Under the pieces are notes generated by a model. It did not search any database and was not told the origin of the DNA. It was given only the letters and a program-made list of their open reading frames with translations. Positions 1-8,186 of a stretch of DNA of 30,673 bases are shown one piece after another. How positions within the stretch are numbered: position 1 is the stretch's first letter; each line of letters opens with the position of its first letter. The position numbers and the translations under genes are program-made. The stretch comes from a virus: positions 1-30,673 of IMG/VR virus record IMGVR_UViG_3300025087_000744; one strand, written 5' to 3'.

Positions 1-2
1 AA

Positions 3-83
3 GAACCTGATTTAGTAGCGACTGAGAATTTAACTGATGAAGAATTTATTAAGACCGTAGTGGGGGATAATGAACCCGCTTAA
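3..83 (+). CDS. 3' end of an unknown upstream gene (partial)
   Basis: An open frame runs from the window edge to a TAA at 81-83, giving the last 26 residues of a protein with an acidic tail (ends GDNEPA). It overlaps the next start codon by 14 bases, the same tight packing as the rest of the operon. In many tailed phages the gene before the portal is the large terminase subunit, but too little is visible to claim that. Its reality rests on the open frame and the overlap only. Confidence 0.5.
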   Translation, partial: EPDLVATENLTDEEFIKTVVGDNEPA

Positions 84-318
84 GAGAGCACAAGAATTGT
101 TAGATGCAACCCCTGTCTTGGGAAACGTTAGACGTTTTAACCAAAAACTCTTTAAGACCAAAAATCAAGGACTTCTGGATTTGGCTCTGTCTATTGGAAC
201 TCATGGTGGTGCACGGAGGTCAGGCTTTCTAAGCCGTCTCTTAGGGAGAGTCAATAATAAAGGAGAGTTAGTCAGGAATGAGAGAATGGTTCCTTTACCA
301 ACTGAATTACTAAGATAA
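70..318 (+). CDS. Small basic protein upstream of portal
   Basis: An 82-residue protein starting at an ATG inside the end of the preceding frame, with GTGGGGG about 5 bases upstream as a possible ribosome site. It is rich in Arg, Lys and Leu (for example ARRSGFLSRLLGR) and has no recognised domain, signal peptide or membrane segment. Its TAA shares one base with the portal ATG, so the two are probably translationally coupled. Position between the unknown upstream gene and the portal suggests a head or packaging accessory role, but this is inference only. Confidence 0.6.
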   Translation: MNPLKRAQELLDATPVLGNVRRFNQKLFKTKNQGLLDLALSIGTHGGARRSGFLSRLLGRVNNKGELVRNERMVPLPTELLR

Positions 319-2255
319 TGGCTAAACAATCTGCATTCACTTCTAAATTAGACATTAAAGGCATTGGAGAAGCAGTTGATGACATGAGAAATCGTGCCAA
401 AGATGCCCGCATGAACTTTGAGCGGCATTGGTACGATAATAACTTCTTTGATGACGGCTATCACTTCCGTTACTGGTCTCGCCAACAGAACAAAATTATT
501 GACCTTTCTTCTAACTCAACGATTTACAACCCAATGCGGGCTATCCCTAAAGCCTCCCGTCAAATCAGGGGAATTGCTAATCTTCTGCTTTCTACCGATC
601 CAACCCCGATTGTTTATCCTGAGAAAGTTAACGCTTCGGCCTTTACTCCGGAAGAATTTGAAGCAGCTTACAAAGAAGCTAAGAAAGTTGCTCGTTTGAC
701 AGGCCATTGGCTGTCTGAGGAATGGAAAGAGCAGGATTTAATGGAGAAACTGGCTCATCAAGTCATATTAGCTGCCAAACATGGGGTAGCCTATATGCAG
801 GTATGGCCTGATCCTATCGAAGAAAGAATAAAAACCCAAGTTTTTGACGCTTTTGATGTCTTTTTAGACGGTACCCTTACTGATATCGAGGATTGTCCCT
901 TTGTAATTAAGACCCAGAGACGTTTTATTGCCGAAATTAAGGCTGATGAGCGTTTCGACCCTGAACAAGTGGCCAAAATCTCTCCTGACAGTCGCTATGC
1001 TTCCTCAGAGATCAAAGATGCCTACATGAAGGCCCGCCATCAAGGGGTAAGTGCGGAAACTACTCAATCTTTAATCGAAAAAGAAGCCTTTATCAAAGAA
1101 TACATAGACGAAGATAACACTCCCCGTATTCGAGCCCAGAAAAACGGGGAAGAAATCCTCAAAAACAGGAAAAAAGGCGATCCAATTCTGAGACAAGTTT
1201 TTGTTGAGGGCAACGTGGCTGTTAAAGACAGTTATGTTACCTTGCCAGGCTACCCGTTAGTAGATTTCCGCTTTGAGCCCGGCCCACTTTACCAAGTACC
1301 GACTATTGAGAGGTTTATACCCACTAACAAGTCTCTGGACTTAATTATCTCCCGTGTTGAACGCTACTTGCATACAATGACGACTGGTATTTACATGAAA
1401 CGCAAAGGAGAGGATTTTGAACTTAATAACACGCCTGGCGGACAAATGGTGGAGTATTCCCAAACTAAGCCAGAGCAAATGCAACTAGCCGCTATCCCAG
1501 CCAACGTAGACCGTTTCATTGGAATTTTAAACCAGCAACTTGAAGAACAAGGAGTAACGACCACAACGCTGGGTAAAATCCCTCCAGGGGTTCGAGCCAA
1601 CGCCGCCATAGAGTCCTTAAAAGAAAGTGAACTGGCAAACTTAATTATCCCCAACCGCAGACTTCAGGGGACAGTTAAGAGGATTTCTGAGAAAATGCTG
1701 GATTTAGCCGATAACTACTTTCTGACTCCCCAAACAGTAATGTATTTAGAGAAAGGCGAACCTGCTTACTTTGATATTATTGGCAAAGGGGCGATTGCTA
1801 AAAGGGCAGAACTGAAAATTGACACTCCAAGAGACGTAGTACCGATCAGTAAAAACTACCGAGTGGATATTCAAGTGGAAAAAGGATTAGGATATACTAA
1901 AGAGGGACAGAAGGCAGCTGCTAAGGAGCTGGGGGACTGGTTCGTAGAGATGGCTAAATTACAGTTAATTGATCCTAAAGTAGTCCAGCTCTACACTCAA
2001 CAGTTGATGGAAGTCTACGGCTTCGGAGCTACTCAGGAGATCATGGAAGCTCTGGAACAAGTACAGGCGGGAATGCAACCTCAACAAGTTGACCAGATGA
2101 AACTAGCCATGCTGCAAACAATGGGAGATTTACAGAAAGCAGGTATGTTCCCAACTCAAGACCAAAGAATAGAGGAAAACAAAGTAGGAGTAGCCCAAAC
2201 CGCCGCTGATCTAAATAAAAATGGGATACCTGATAATCAGGAGGGAAATGGCTAA
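318..2255 (+). CDS. Portal protein
   Basis: A 645-residue protein, the size of podovirus-type portals. The N-terminal third has the portal-like pattern of a charged helix followed by an aromatic stretch (RHWYDNNFFDDGYHFRYW, about residues 36-53) and then an N-rich/R-rich segment (NPMRAIPKASRQIRGIANLL). The middle holds predicted alpha/beta wing-like sequence, and the last 100 residues are Gln/Met-rich helices, as in the crown or barrel of portals. In tailed phages the portal dodecamer sits at one capsid vertex and is the DNA entry and exit channel. Scaffold and capsid genes follow downstream, which fits, although about 5 kb of surface-protein genes intervene. The call rests on length, composition and context rather than a single diagnostic motif. 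Confidence 0.75.
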   Translation: MAKQSAFTSKLDIKGIGEAVDDMRNRAKDARMNFERHWYDNNFFDDGYHFRYWSRQQNKIIDLSSNSTIYNPMRAIPKASRQIRGIANLLLSTDPTPIVYPEKVNASAFTPEEFEAAYKEAKKVARLTGHWLSEEWKEQDLMEKLAHQVILAAKHGVAYMQVWPDPIEERIKTQVFDAFDVFLDGTLTDIEDCPFVIKTQRRFIAEIKADERFDPEQVAKISPDSRYASSEIKDAYMKARHQGVSAETTQSLIEKEAFIKEYIDEDNTPRIRAQKNGEEILKNRKKGDPILRQVFVEGNVAVKDSYVTLPGYPLVDFRFEPGPLYQVPTIERFIPTNKSLDLIISRVERYLHTMTTGIYMKRKGEDFELNNTPGGQMVEYSQTKPEQMQLAAIPANVDRFIGILNQQLEEQGVTTTTLGKIPPGVRANAAIESLKESELANLIIPNRRLQGTVKRISEKMLDLADNYFLTPQTVMYLEKGEPAYFDIIGKGAIAKRAELKIDTPRDVVPISKNYRVDIQVEKGLGYTKEGQKAAAKELGDWFVEMAKLQLIDPKVVQLYTQQLMEVYGFGATQEIMEALEQVQAGMQPQQVDQMKLAMLQTMGDLQKAGMFPTQDQRIEENKVGVAQTAADLNKNGIPDNQEGNG

Positions 2256-2514
2256 GGAACTGGCTTCTATTAAACTTCATTTACTTATTGAGCCTAACCA
2301 AGCATGGCGAAGTGTGGCTGATATCAAGACAGATTTTTCCAAATTTTTAGCGGGTAGAAACTTAATAGCCAAAGAACTTAATAGTTTTGGTATAGCAACG
2401 GGAGAACTAGTTATCCACATTACTCAGATGGATAAACTGGATCAAATGAGAGAGGAACCTAAAAAAATGACTCCCCCTTCGGTGATCCTTAAGAAAATGG
2501 CGAGGAGTAAATAA
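2248..2514 (+). CDS. Small protein between portal and fibre-like gene
   Basis: An 88-residue protein if it starts at ATG 2248, which follows AGGAGGG (2239-2245) with very short spacing and overlaps the portal stop by 8 bases. A start at ATG 2221 is in frame but has no ribosome site. The protein mixes a beta-like N-terminal half with a basic C-terminus ending KKMARSK. No family recognised. Its TAA overlaps the next ATG (TAATG). Confidence 0.6.
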   Translation: MAKELASIKLHLLIEPNQAWRSVADIKTDFSKFLAGRNLIAKELNSFGIATGELVIHITQMDKLDQMREEPKKMTPPSVILKKMARSK

Positions 2515-4535
2515 TGGCCGCAAGTAGAACTGAACCTCCTTACAATGCCGCACAAGACGCTAATGACTTTCCTTCCTTAACTGCTGTTTCGGGTACCGCT
2601 GGTACAGCCGATGTAAGTGGTACTGCTGAACAGATCAGAATTGGTGGTAATCCAACTACAGGAGCTTTGTATGTTCAAGACTTAGCTGGCGCCGGTGGAA
2701 CTAATTCAGTAACGGTTGTTAGTGGTACCCAGCAAACATTGGGAACAGTAGGCACAGTTATTGGTTTGGGTACAGCCACTAATTTAGGTTCAGTTACAAA
2801 TGTTGGGGTCGTTCATAATGCAGGAACTATAGCGGCGTTGCCAATTCTTAATTTAACTACAGGTACAATCACTACTGGTTCTTTATCTAATGTAGCTATG
2901 TTCCATGCAGGAACCGTTGTTCAAGCATCAGGAACGACTACGTTAGTTTCCACCGTAACTACGTTATCCAGTTTAACTAATGGCTCAGTAAACATTCTTA
3001 CTGGCACTCTACAGTCTTCAGGAACAACAACCGGTGTCGGGGTTGTGTCTAACTTAACTAATGGGTCTGTAAATATACTTACCGGTACTTTAGCAGTGTC
3101 TTTAGGAACTGTAGGGGGAAAAGCGGCCTCTGGTGTAGCCGCAGTTGCTAACCCTGTTCAAATAGCCGGTACTGACGGTGGTGGCACGATTTACTCTCCG
3201 GTAGTAACTACTGGCGGGGTTCTGTCCGCTCTTATGCCGACAGGTACGGTTACAACAGGTTCTTTGTCAAACGTAGCTATGTTAAATGCTGGTACAGTCA
3301 TTGTACCAACCGGAACGATTACGACTATAGCGGCGGGAACACAAAATACTTTAGGTACAGTGGGTGTATTGAACAGTCAGGCAGCAGGAACCCAGCAAAC
3401 TTTAGGTACAGTTGGGGTTGTAAATAACCTTGTAAAAGGTACTATTACTGCTTTGGAGACAGGTACTTTAACTGCCCTAGCTGTTGGTACCATTGGTGGT
3501 AAAGCTGCAAGTGGGGCGGCTGCTGTAGCAAACCCAGTCTTAATCGCAGGAACAGATGCCGGTGGGACTATTTATGCACCATTAGTTACTTCGGCTGGGG
3601 CTGTATCCGTAACAGGAGCATCAGCAGGAACTTTCGTTAATATATCTACTGGAACAGCTCAAACCCTCGGGACGGTAGGTGTGGTTAATAATTTAGTAAC
3701 GGGGACTATAGCAGCGGTTACAGCTTTATCCGTAGGTACTATTGGGGGGAAAGCTGCTTCAGGTGCAGCAGCTGTTGCTAATCCCTTACAAATAGCTGGT
3801 ACTGATGCAGGCGGTACAATTTACTCCCCTCTTGTTACGTCTGCAGGTGCATTAACAGTTACAGGAGCTAGTGCAGGTACATTTGTAAACATTGTTACTG
3901 GTACTCAGCAAACTTTAGGGACTGTTGGAGTAGTCAACAATCTAGTCACAGGTACAATTGCTGCAGTTACCTCCGTTGCTGAAGTTGTGAAGGGAACAAC
4001 AACTTTAGTTTCCACAGTTACAACTCTTTCTAATCTAACTAACGGATCAGTAAATATTTTGACAGGTACACTTCAATCCTCAGGTACGACTACAGGGGTT
4101 GGCGTGGTTTCCAACCTTACCAATGGGAGTGTTAACCTATTAACAGGTACGGTAACCTCAGTTACTAACTTAGCTGGTGGAACAGTACAAACCAATCCAA
4201 CTACTATACCCGCTATGGTTCAGCACGGCACTTTAGGTACTGCTGGAGGGAGTTTCTTTGGAACAATCTCCGCAGCAAGCGGGGCTGGTACAAAGCATTA
4301 CATACAAGGTGTCGATATTGTGATACAATCAGGAACAGCTGATGTACGTGTTCTAGTAGGAACAGCAATTCAGGGTGCTGGGGTTTTAGCTGGTGGTTTC
4401 TTTGGTGCCCCTGGTGGAGGTATTTCTAAAAATTGGTGGCCTCACTACAATACTGGTACTAACACAGAACTTACTTACCATTTTGTTGGTGCTGGTACTG
4501 CTTTTATAACAACTAGTTATTGGAAGGGAACATAA
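2514..4535 (+). CDS. Repetitive Gly/Thr/Val-rich virion surface protein (fibre/adhesin-like)
   Basis: A 673-residue protein of low complexity, dominated by Gly, Thr, Val, Ala and Asn and crowded with the dipeptide Gly-Thr. It carries long internal repeats: a 78-residue block twice (encoded 3486-3719 and 3735-3968) with a shorter 38-residue cousin at 3105-3218, and a 50-residue block twice (2940-3089 and 4002-4151). Such patterns are typical of beta-solenoid or trimeric fibre shafts. The last 100 or so residues are different, non-repetitive and aromatic (SKNWWPHYNTGTNTEL), and could be a head or trimerisation domain. No Cys-rich, enzymatic or membrane motif is seen. Start is TAATG-coupled to the preceding gene. 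Binding role is inferred. Confidence 0.7.
   Translation: MAASRTEPPYNAAQDANDFPSLTAVSGTAGTADVSGTAEQIRIGGNPTTGALYVQDLAGAGGTNSVTVVSGTQQTLGTVGTVIGLGTATNLGSVTNVGVVHNAGTIAALPILNLTTGTITTGSLSNVAMFHAGTVVQASGTTTLVSTVTTLSSLTNGSVNILTGTLQSSGTTTGVGVVSNLTNGSVNILTGTLAVSLGTVGGKAASGVAAVANPVQIAGTDGGGTIYSPVVTTGGVLSALMPTGTVTTGSLSNVAMLNAGTVIVPTGTITTIAAGTQNTLGTVGVLNSQAAGTQQTLGTVGVVNNLVKGTITALETGTLTALAVGTIGGKAASGAAAVANPVLIAGTDAGGTIYAPLVTSAGAVSVTGASAGTFVNISTGTAQTLGTVGVVNNLVTGTIAAVTALSVGTIGGKAASGAAAVANPLQIAGTDAGGTIYSPLVTSAGALTVTGASAGTFVNIVTGTQQTLGTVGVVNNLVTGTIAAVTSVAEVVKGTTTLVSTVTTLSNLTNGSVNILTGTLQSSGTTTGVGVVSNLTNGSVNLLTGTVTSVTNLAGGTVQTNPTTIPAMVQHGTLGTAGGSFFGTISAASGAGTKHYIQGVDIVIQSGTADVRVLVGTAIQGAGVLAGGFFGAPGGGISKNWWPHYNTGTNTELTYHFVGAGTAFITTSYWKGT
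2940..3089 (+). repeat. 50-codon protein repeat, copy 1
   Basis: Encodes a block running from TLVSTVTTLS to SVNILTGT. The partner copy is at 4002-4151. By eye, 12 of 50 codons are identical, 36 differ synonymously and only 2 differ in amino acid (Ser/Asn and Ile/Leu). Confidence 0.9.
3486..3719 (+). repeat. 78-codon protein repeat, copy 1
   Basis: Begins GTIGGKAASGAAAVANP and ends VVNNLVTGTIAAV. It matches the block at 3735-3968 at 71 of 78 residues by eye. A shorter diverged relative (GTVGGKAASGVAAVANP onward) lies at about 3105-3218. Confidence 0.88.
3735..3968 (+). repeat. 78-codon protein repeat, copy 2
   Basis: Second copy of the block at 3486-3719, separated from it by five codons, with seven amino-acid differences and many synonymous changes. 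Confidence 0.88.
4002..4151 (+). repeat. 50-codon protein repeat, copy 2
   Basis: Second copy of the block at 2940-3089. The protein is 48/50 identical while most codons have changed, so the DNA identity is far lower than the protein identity. Confidence 0.9.
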
Positions 4536-4552
4536 CATAGAAGGAGATTAAA

Positions 4553-5350
4553 ATGTCAATTATAACTTTAGATGAAGTTATTGAGGGTATGCAGCCGTTA
4601 AACCCCATTATTAAAGTGGGTGTAACTATGGAAGCGATTGGGCTCTCGAATTCCCATTTCTACTCTGCTGGTTCCCCAGGTGCGGCAGTAGCCCCCTCAC
4701 CTGGTGTCAACGGGGCAGCTCTAACAACTTATGCAGGACAGATCCCTTTTACCAATCCTGTTAGCGGTAATTCTTATTTAGCTAGCGTAGTTATTGGCGC
4801 TAGTCAAGCTTGTACAATTCTCGTCTGTGACAGACTTTGGCATAATTCTGGTTTAAGTGTAACCTCAACTTCCTCACAAGGTATCACTTCTCCTACTTGG
4901 CCTGCTCGTGATCGAGACGGTACTACAAACGGAGCGGGTCTTCTCTGCGGCATTGAATGGTCGGCAGCAGGTGGGGCTGGGGTTCCGACTCTCACTTTAG
5001 GTTATACCAACCAAGACGGGACATCAGGTAGAACTGCGACTATAACGGCAGTCACCACTCCTCTCGTTGGAACATTTGAGAGATTTGGACTTCAAGCGGG
5101 AGATACTGGAATTCGTTCCATCCAATCTTATCAAGCAAATGCTACCAGAACTTCGGGAACTTTTCACTTAGTAGTTTATCGGGTCTTGGCGGTAATAACT
5201 TTACCCTTGGCAAATGTAGCAGGGGTGATAGATGCTATAACTGGTGGGTTTCCCAGACTCTACGACAATACCGTTCCCTTCCTAATCCAGATACCTTCCG
5301 CCACAACTGCAACTACTATTAGTGGAGCACTGACGGTATCTCAGGGGTAA
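4553..5350 (+). CDS. Hypothetical virion-associated protein
   Basis: A 265-residue protein with a clear ribosome site (GAAGGAGATT, about 4541-4550) before ATG 4553. It is rich in Gly, Thr, Ser and Ala with alternating beta-strand patterns (for example TLTLGYTNQDGTSGRTATIT), the look of a phage surface or tail protein. No catalytic motif, signal peptide or membrane helix is evident. It sits between the repetitive fibre-like gene and two further structural-looking genes, all closely spaced, so a virion role is likely. I do not recognise the family. Confidence 0.65.
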   Translation: MSIITLDEVIEGMQPLNPIIKVGVTMEAIGLSNSHFYSAGSPGAAVAPSPGVNGAALTTYAGQIPFTNPVSGNSYLASVVIGASQACTILVCDRLWHNSGLSVTSTSSQGITSPTWPARDRDGTTNGAGLLCGIEWSAAGGAGVPTLTLGYTNQDGTSGRTATITAVTTPLVGTFERFGLQAGDTGIRSIQSYQANATRTSGTFHLVVYRVLAVITLPLANVAGVIDAITGGFPRLYDNTVPFLIQIPSATTATTISGALTVSQG

Positions 5351-5353
5351 CAA

Positions 5354-5986
5354 ATGATTAATGGACAGGGAAGCAGAATTGGATTTAAATTTCCGGTTAG
5401 TAGTCTTTTGTGGAAAAACGGGTTTCAACTTTCACTGGAAAACTACTTCTTTTATAAAGAAATAATCCTTAGTTCCGCTGCCCAAACTGTTTTCTTGGCT
5501 ATTGTCCATATTAATGCTTCTCAAGTTAACGGAATTTTACAGAAACTCAACCAAGCAGTTTTAGACCCTGGAATAATTAATTGGCTTAGTCTATCTGGGA
5601 CTGATTATACTGTAACAATTTTCAACATATACCCAATTGGTATCAATCCTTCAAACACAGACTTTTTAGCAGGAGCCAGCATCCGTTACTCCGAAAGCCA
5701 AGTTCCCAACCGCTATTTTAACGAGGCGATGCGTCACGGTCTGGTTAACAACTTTAATTATATTATTTATATAGTTGACTATAGCCTTCTCTCAAAGGCA
5801 GCCATGATCGCAGCCATTGCTCAACTTATCAATAATGTAGTTATGGTGGAGAAAAACTGGGGCTACGTTTTACGTCCTGATATTGTTCAAGCAGGTGGCC
5901 TTTTAAATGAAGGTGTCAGTTTTAGTCAGGCTATTTCAGACTGGAAAAGCACTATTACTACTAATGGTTATGATTGGGAGAGTTAA
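5354..5986 (+). CDS. Hypothetical protein in surface-protein cluster
   Basis: A 210-residue protein starting 3 bases after the previous stop, with CAGGGGT as a weak upstream ribosome site. It is more hydrophobic and aromatic than its neighbours (NYIIYIVDYSLLSKAAMIAA near residues 136-155) but has no clear membrane anchor. The C-terminus has predicted helix (SFSQAISDWKSTITTNGYDW). No family recognised. Co-directional tight packing suggests expression with the surface proteins on either side. Confidence 0.6.
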   Translation: MINGQGSRIGFKFPVSSLLWKNGFQLSLENYFFYKEIILSSAAQTVFLAIVHINASQVNGILQKLNQAVLDPGIINWLSLSGTDYTVTIFNIYPIGINPSNTDFLAGASIRYSESQVPNRYFNEAMRHGLVNNFNYIIYIVDYSLLSKAAMIAAIAQLINNVVMVEKNWGYVLRPDIVQAGGLLNEGVSFSQAISDWKSTITTNGYDWES

Positions 5987-7246
5987 ATGGGACGACTTGG
6001 ACCATTAGGAACTTGGGGCTTCGAAATGCAATCTGCTACCGCAGGGATGGAGTTTTCTTCTGTTTTCAATTCCCCCTCAATAGATACCACTATTAAACAT
6101 GGCGGAGCTGCCAGCGGGAAGATTAGTGGTTCTATTGCTGCGGGGACAGTTCAAGGGTTCGCACACGTTATGACTATGGCAACCCGTGTCTTTGGACGTG
6201 CTTACGTGTATATAGACTCACTAGATGCCTCAGACGATGGTGTTGTTTTCTTTGAAATCATGGATACAACTGGAGCAACCTCAGCTCTTGCTGTTCAGTT
6301 TATTAACTTAGCAGGCACTTTGCGTATGGAAGCCTACGCTAACGCTTTTGGTGACTCTATAGACGTTTCCTCAGCCGCTCCTGTTTTTGACCAGTGGATG
6401 AGGGTAGAGTTTGAATACAACGCTGCTAATGCTGGAGCAACTGATGTTGTTACTATAAAACTGGCAGTAGCCGACCCAGAAGGAACCGCTGATACGGTTG
6501 GAACACGGTCAGATCTTACTTTAGCAACCACCCCAGGGTTTTTCCAAGTTGGCGTTTTCAACAGTTCGGGAATAGCCATTACGGGCAGTACAGTTTACTT
6601 TGACGACATTTGCTTTAACACCTCTACTGGTTCTGTAAACAATAGTTTCCCAGGCTCAGGTATAGGAGTAATCGCTCTCCCAACGGCGGCTGGGGACAAT
6701 GCTGCTACCGCAGGTTTGTTTAGTTACATCAATGAAATTCCACCCAGCGATACAGCCACCGCTGGCGGTACGGATATAATTGAACTGGACACCACGACTG
6801 CTATTGGCGATTACAATGTTACCGATACCGCTACTTTAGGAATTAGTAGTTCCGATACCATCAATATGGTAGCAGTTGTGGGTCGTATAAGAGAGGAGAT
6901 TGCAGGAACGAGTAACTACACTCTGAGGATAAAATCAGCCTCAGGAGGAACTACGATTGCCAGCTCGAGTGTTGATGCAGGTAATGCTACACCCCGCACC
7001 AATCCAAGCGGCACTACCGCCTTTGCTATTAGTTTGGTTAGTGAAACTGATCCAACCACAGGTGTAGCGTGGACTTCTACAGGAACAAACTCAATCGAGA
7101 GTATGCAAATTGGAGCCGCTACTACAGACGGATTTCCCGACACTTGGTGTCTCTGGCTAGGAGTAATGATTGAATATATAGACGTTGCTGCTCCACCATC
7201 CACAGCAGCAATCGGTTATAGAAACCTTTTAGGAGTGGGTATATAA
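5987..7246 (+). CDS. Lectin-fold (concanavalin/LamG-like) virion protein
   Basis: A 419-residue protein starting directly after the previous TAA. Residues about 10-210 show the alternating strands of a jelly-roll carbohydrate-binding domain, including FGRAYVYIDSL, MRVEFEYNA and a closing VYFDDICFN, the typical last strand of LamG/concanavalin-like domains in phage tail proteins. The second half (about 225-410) is a separate beta-rich domain with GT/DT-rich turns. The likely role is binding sugars on the host surface or decorating the virion. Fold assignment is by pattern only. It is the last gene before a terminator and new promoter. Confidence 0.6.
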   Translation: MGRLGPLGTWGFEMQSATAGMEFSSVFNSPSIDTTIKHGGAASGKISGSIAAGTVQGFAHVMTMATRVFGRAYVYIDSLDASDDGVVFFEIMDTTGATSALAVQFINLAGTLRMEAYANAFGDSIDVSSAAPVFDQWMRVEFEYNAANAGATDVVTIKLAVADPEGTADTVGTRSDLTLATTPGFFQVGVFNSSGIAITGSTVYFDDICFNTSTGSVNNSFPGSGIGVIALPTAAGDNAATAGLFSYINEIPPSDTATAGGTDIIELDTTTAIGDYNVTDTATLGISSSDTINMVAVVGRIREEIAGTSNYTLRIKSASGGTTIASSSVDAGNATPRTNPSGTTAFAISLVSETDPTTGVAWTSTGTNSIESMQIGAATTDGFPDTWCLWLGVMIEYIDVAAPPSTAAIGYRNLLGVGI

Positions 7247-7263
7247 TAAATTTAACGAGTAAT

Positions 7264-7293
7264 TTGACAAACACGCTCTTGTTTGTATATATT
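7264..7293 (+). promoter_or_regulatory. Promoter P1 of the head module
   Basis: TTGACA at 7264-7269 and TATATT at 7288-7293 with 18 bases between (TATATA at 7286 gives 16). Predicted transcript start is about 7300. An inverted repeat ACAAAC/GTTTGT (7267-7272, 7281-7286) lies across the spacer and could be an operator. The bases from the -10 onward (TATATTTAACTTAG) closely match promoters at 17857 and 23702. Confidence 0.7.
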
Positions 7294-7299
7294 TAACTT

Positions 7300-7339
7300 A
7301 GTAGAGAAATAAGCTCTACCAATACTGTGTGATAAGAAG
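7300..7339 (+). promoter_or_regulatory. Leader RNA with 5'-end hairpin (copy 1)
   Basis: The predicted transcript opens with a hairpin GTAGAG (7301-7306) / CTCTAC (7314-7319) around the loop AAATAAG. It then carries GTGATAAGAAGACC, shared with leaders at 17893 and 23737. The 171-base gap 7247-7417 therefore holds promoter, leader and terminator rather than a gene. Confidence 0.65.
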
Positions 7340-7366
7340 ACCAGTCCCGAAAGGGCTGGTTTTTGT
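7340..7366 (+). terminator. Rho-independent terminator or attenuator in P1 leader
   Basis: An 8-bp stem ACCAGTCC (7340-7347) / GGGCTGGT (7353-7360), one G-U pair, loop CGAAA, followed by TTTTTG. Strong intrinsic terminator form. It lies downstream of P1 and upstream of the scaffold gene, so it either ends readthrough from 7246 or acts as an attenuator of P1. Confidence 0.8.
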
Positions 7367-7417
7367 ATTTAGAAAACTTTACAGATCTTATTAGATACTG
7401 AAAGAAGGTGAATTAAA

Positions 7418-8134
7418 TTGGCCGAGAAAGATTTTTTTGAAGATGGAGACCAAGAGGCTCAAGTACCTGAAAAAACTAAAGTTGGTGATAAAGAGTATAC
7501 ACAAGATGAGCTTTCCGCTCTCGTAGGACTAGGAGAAACTGCACGGGACATAGAAACCAAGCAGAACACTAAGTTAGACAAGGTTTTCCCTTCCTTTACT
7601 AAGGTAAGTCAGGAAAACAAAGAACTTAAAGACAAACTCTCTGAGATCGAAAAGGAACAGGAACGGTTTAAGCAAGCAATCACAGGAGAAGCTAGTAAAC
7701 CCGATCCTGAAGCTCTTAGAGCACAGGCTCTTGAACAAGCTAAGTCTTTGGGAATTCCTACGCTTGACGACGTTAGGCAGATCGCTTTTGAAACTCTAAA
7801 AGGTAAAGAAACCTTAGATGAGATTAAAGCGATAAATAAGGAAGCTGAAACGCTTGGACAGCCGAAGATTGATACCAAAGAGTTTCTTGAGTACGCACAA
7901 CAGAACGGGTTGGATAATGTACCAGTTCGTACTATCTACAAACTAAGGTATGAAGCCGAACTAGATGCTTGGAAAACTGAGCAGCTTAATAAAGTTAAGC
8001 AGCCAGATTTCCAGACTCAAACAACTTCAACCGCAGGAGCTAAAGTCCCACCGACTGGTGAAGCACCTACTGGATCTTTTAGTGAACAGATAACTAGGTT
8101 TATACAAAGCAGAGAGGGTAAAGAACAAACTTAG
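7418..8134 (+). CDS. Capsid scaffolding protein
   Basis: A 238-residue, strongly charged, helix-rich protein starting at TTG 7418 after AGAAGGTG (7403-7410). Residues about 40-110 form an Glu/Lys-rich coiled coil (KELKDKLSEIEKEQERFKQA), followed by more helices and a Thr/Pro/Gly-rich linker. The C-terminal helix (SFSEQITRFIQSREGKEQT) is the kind that docks to the inner capsid. Acidic N-terminus, coiled coil and position immediately before the major capsid gene are the standard scaffold signature. It would direct procapsid assembly and leave before or during packaging. No protease domain is seen. Confidence 0.82.
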   Translation: MAEKDFFEDGDQEAQVPEKTKVGDKEYTQDELSALVGLGETARDIETKQNTKLDKVFPSFTKVSQENKELKDKLSEIEKEQERFKQAITGEASKPDPEALRAQALEQAKSLGIPTLDDVRQIAFETLKGKETLDEIKAINKEAETLGQPKIDTKEFLEYAQQNGLDNVPVRTIYKLRYEAELDAWKTEQLNKVKQPDFQTQTTSTAGAKVPPTGEAPTGSFSEQITRFIQSREGKEQT

Positions 8135-8186
8135 ATGTCAACATATTACTTGAAACTTAGAAAGGTGGTGGAAAATAAAATAAATT

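Noticed and set aside
2514-4535. CRISPR-like or diversity-generating repeat array
   Set aside because: The repeats are in-frame protein repeats with strong synonymous divergence, no regular spacers, and no reverse transcriptase is in the window.
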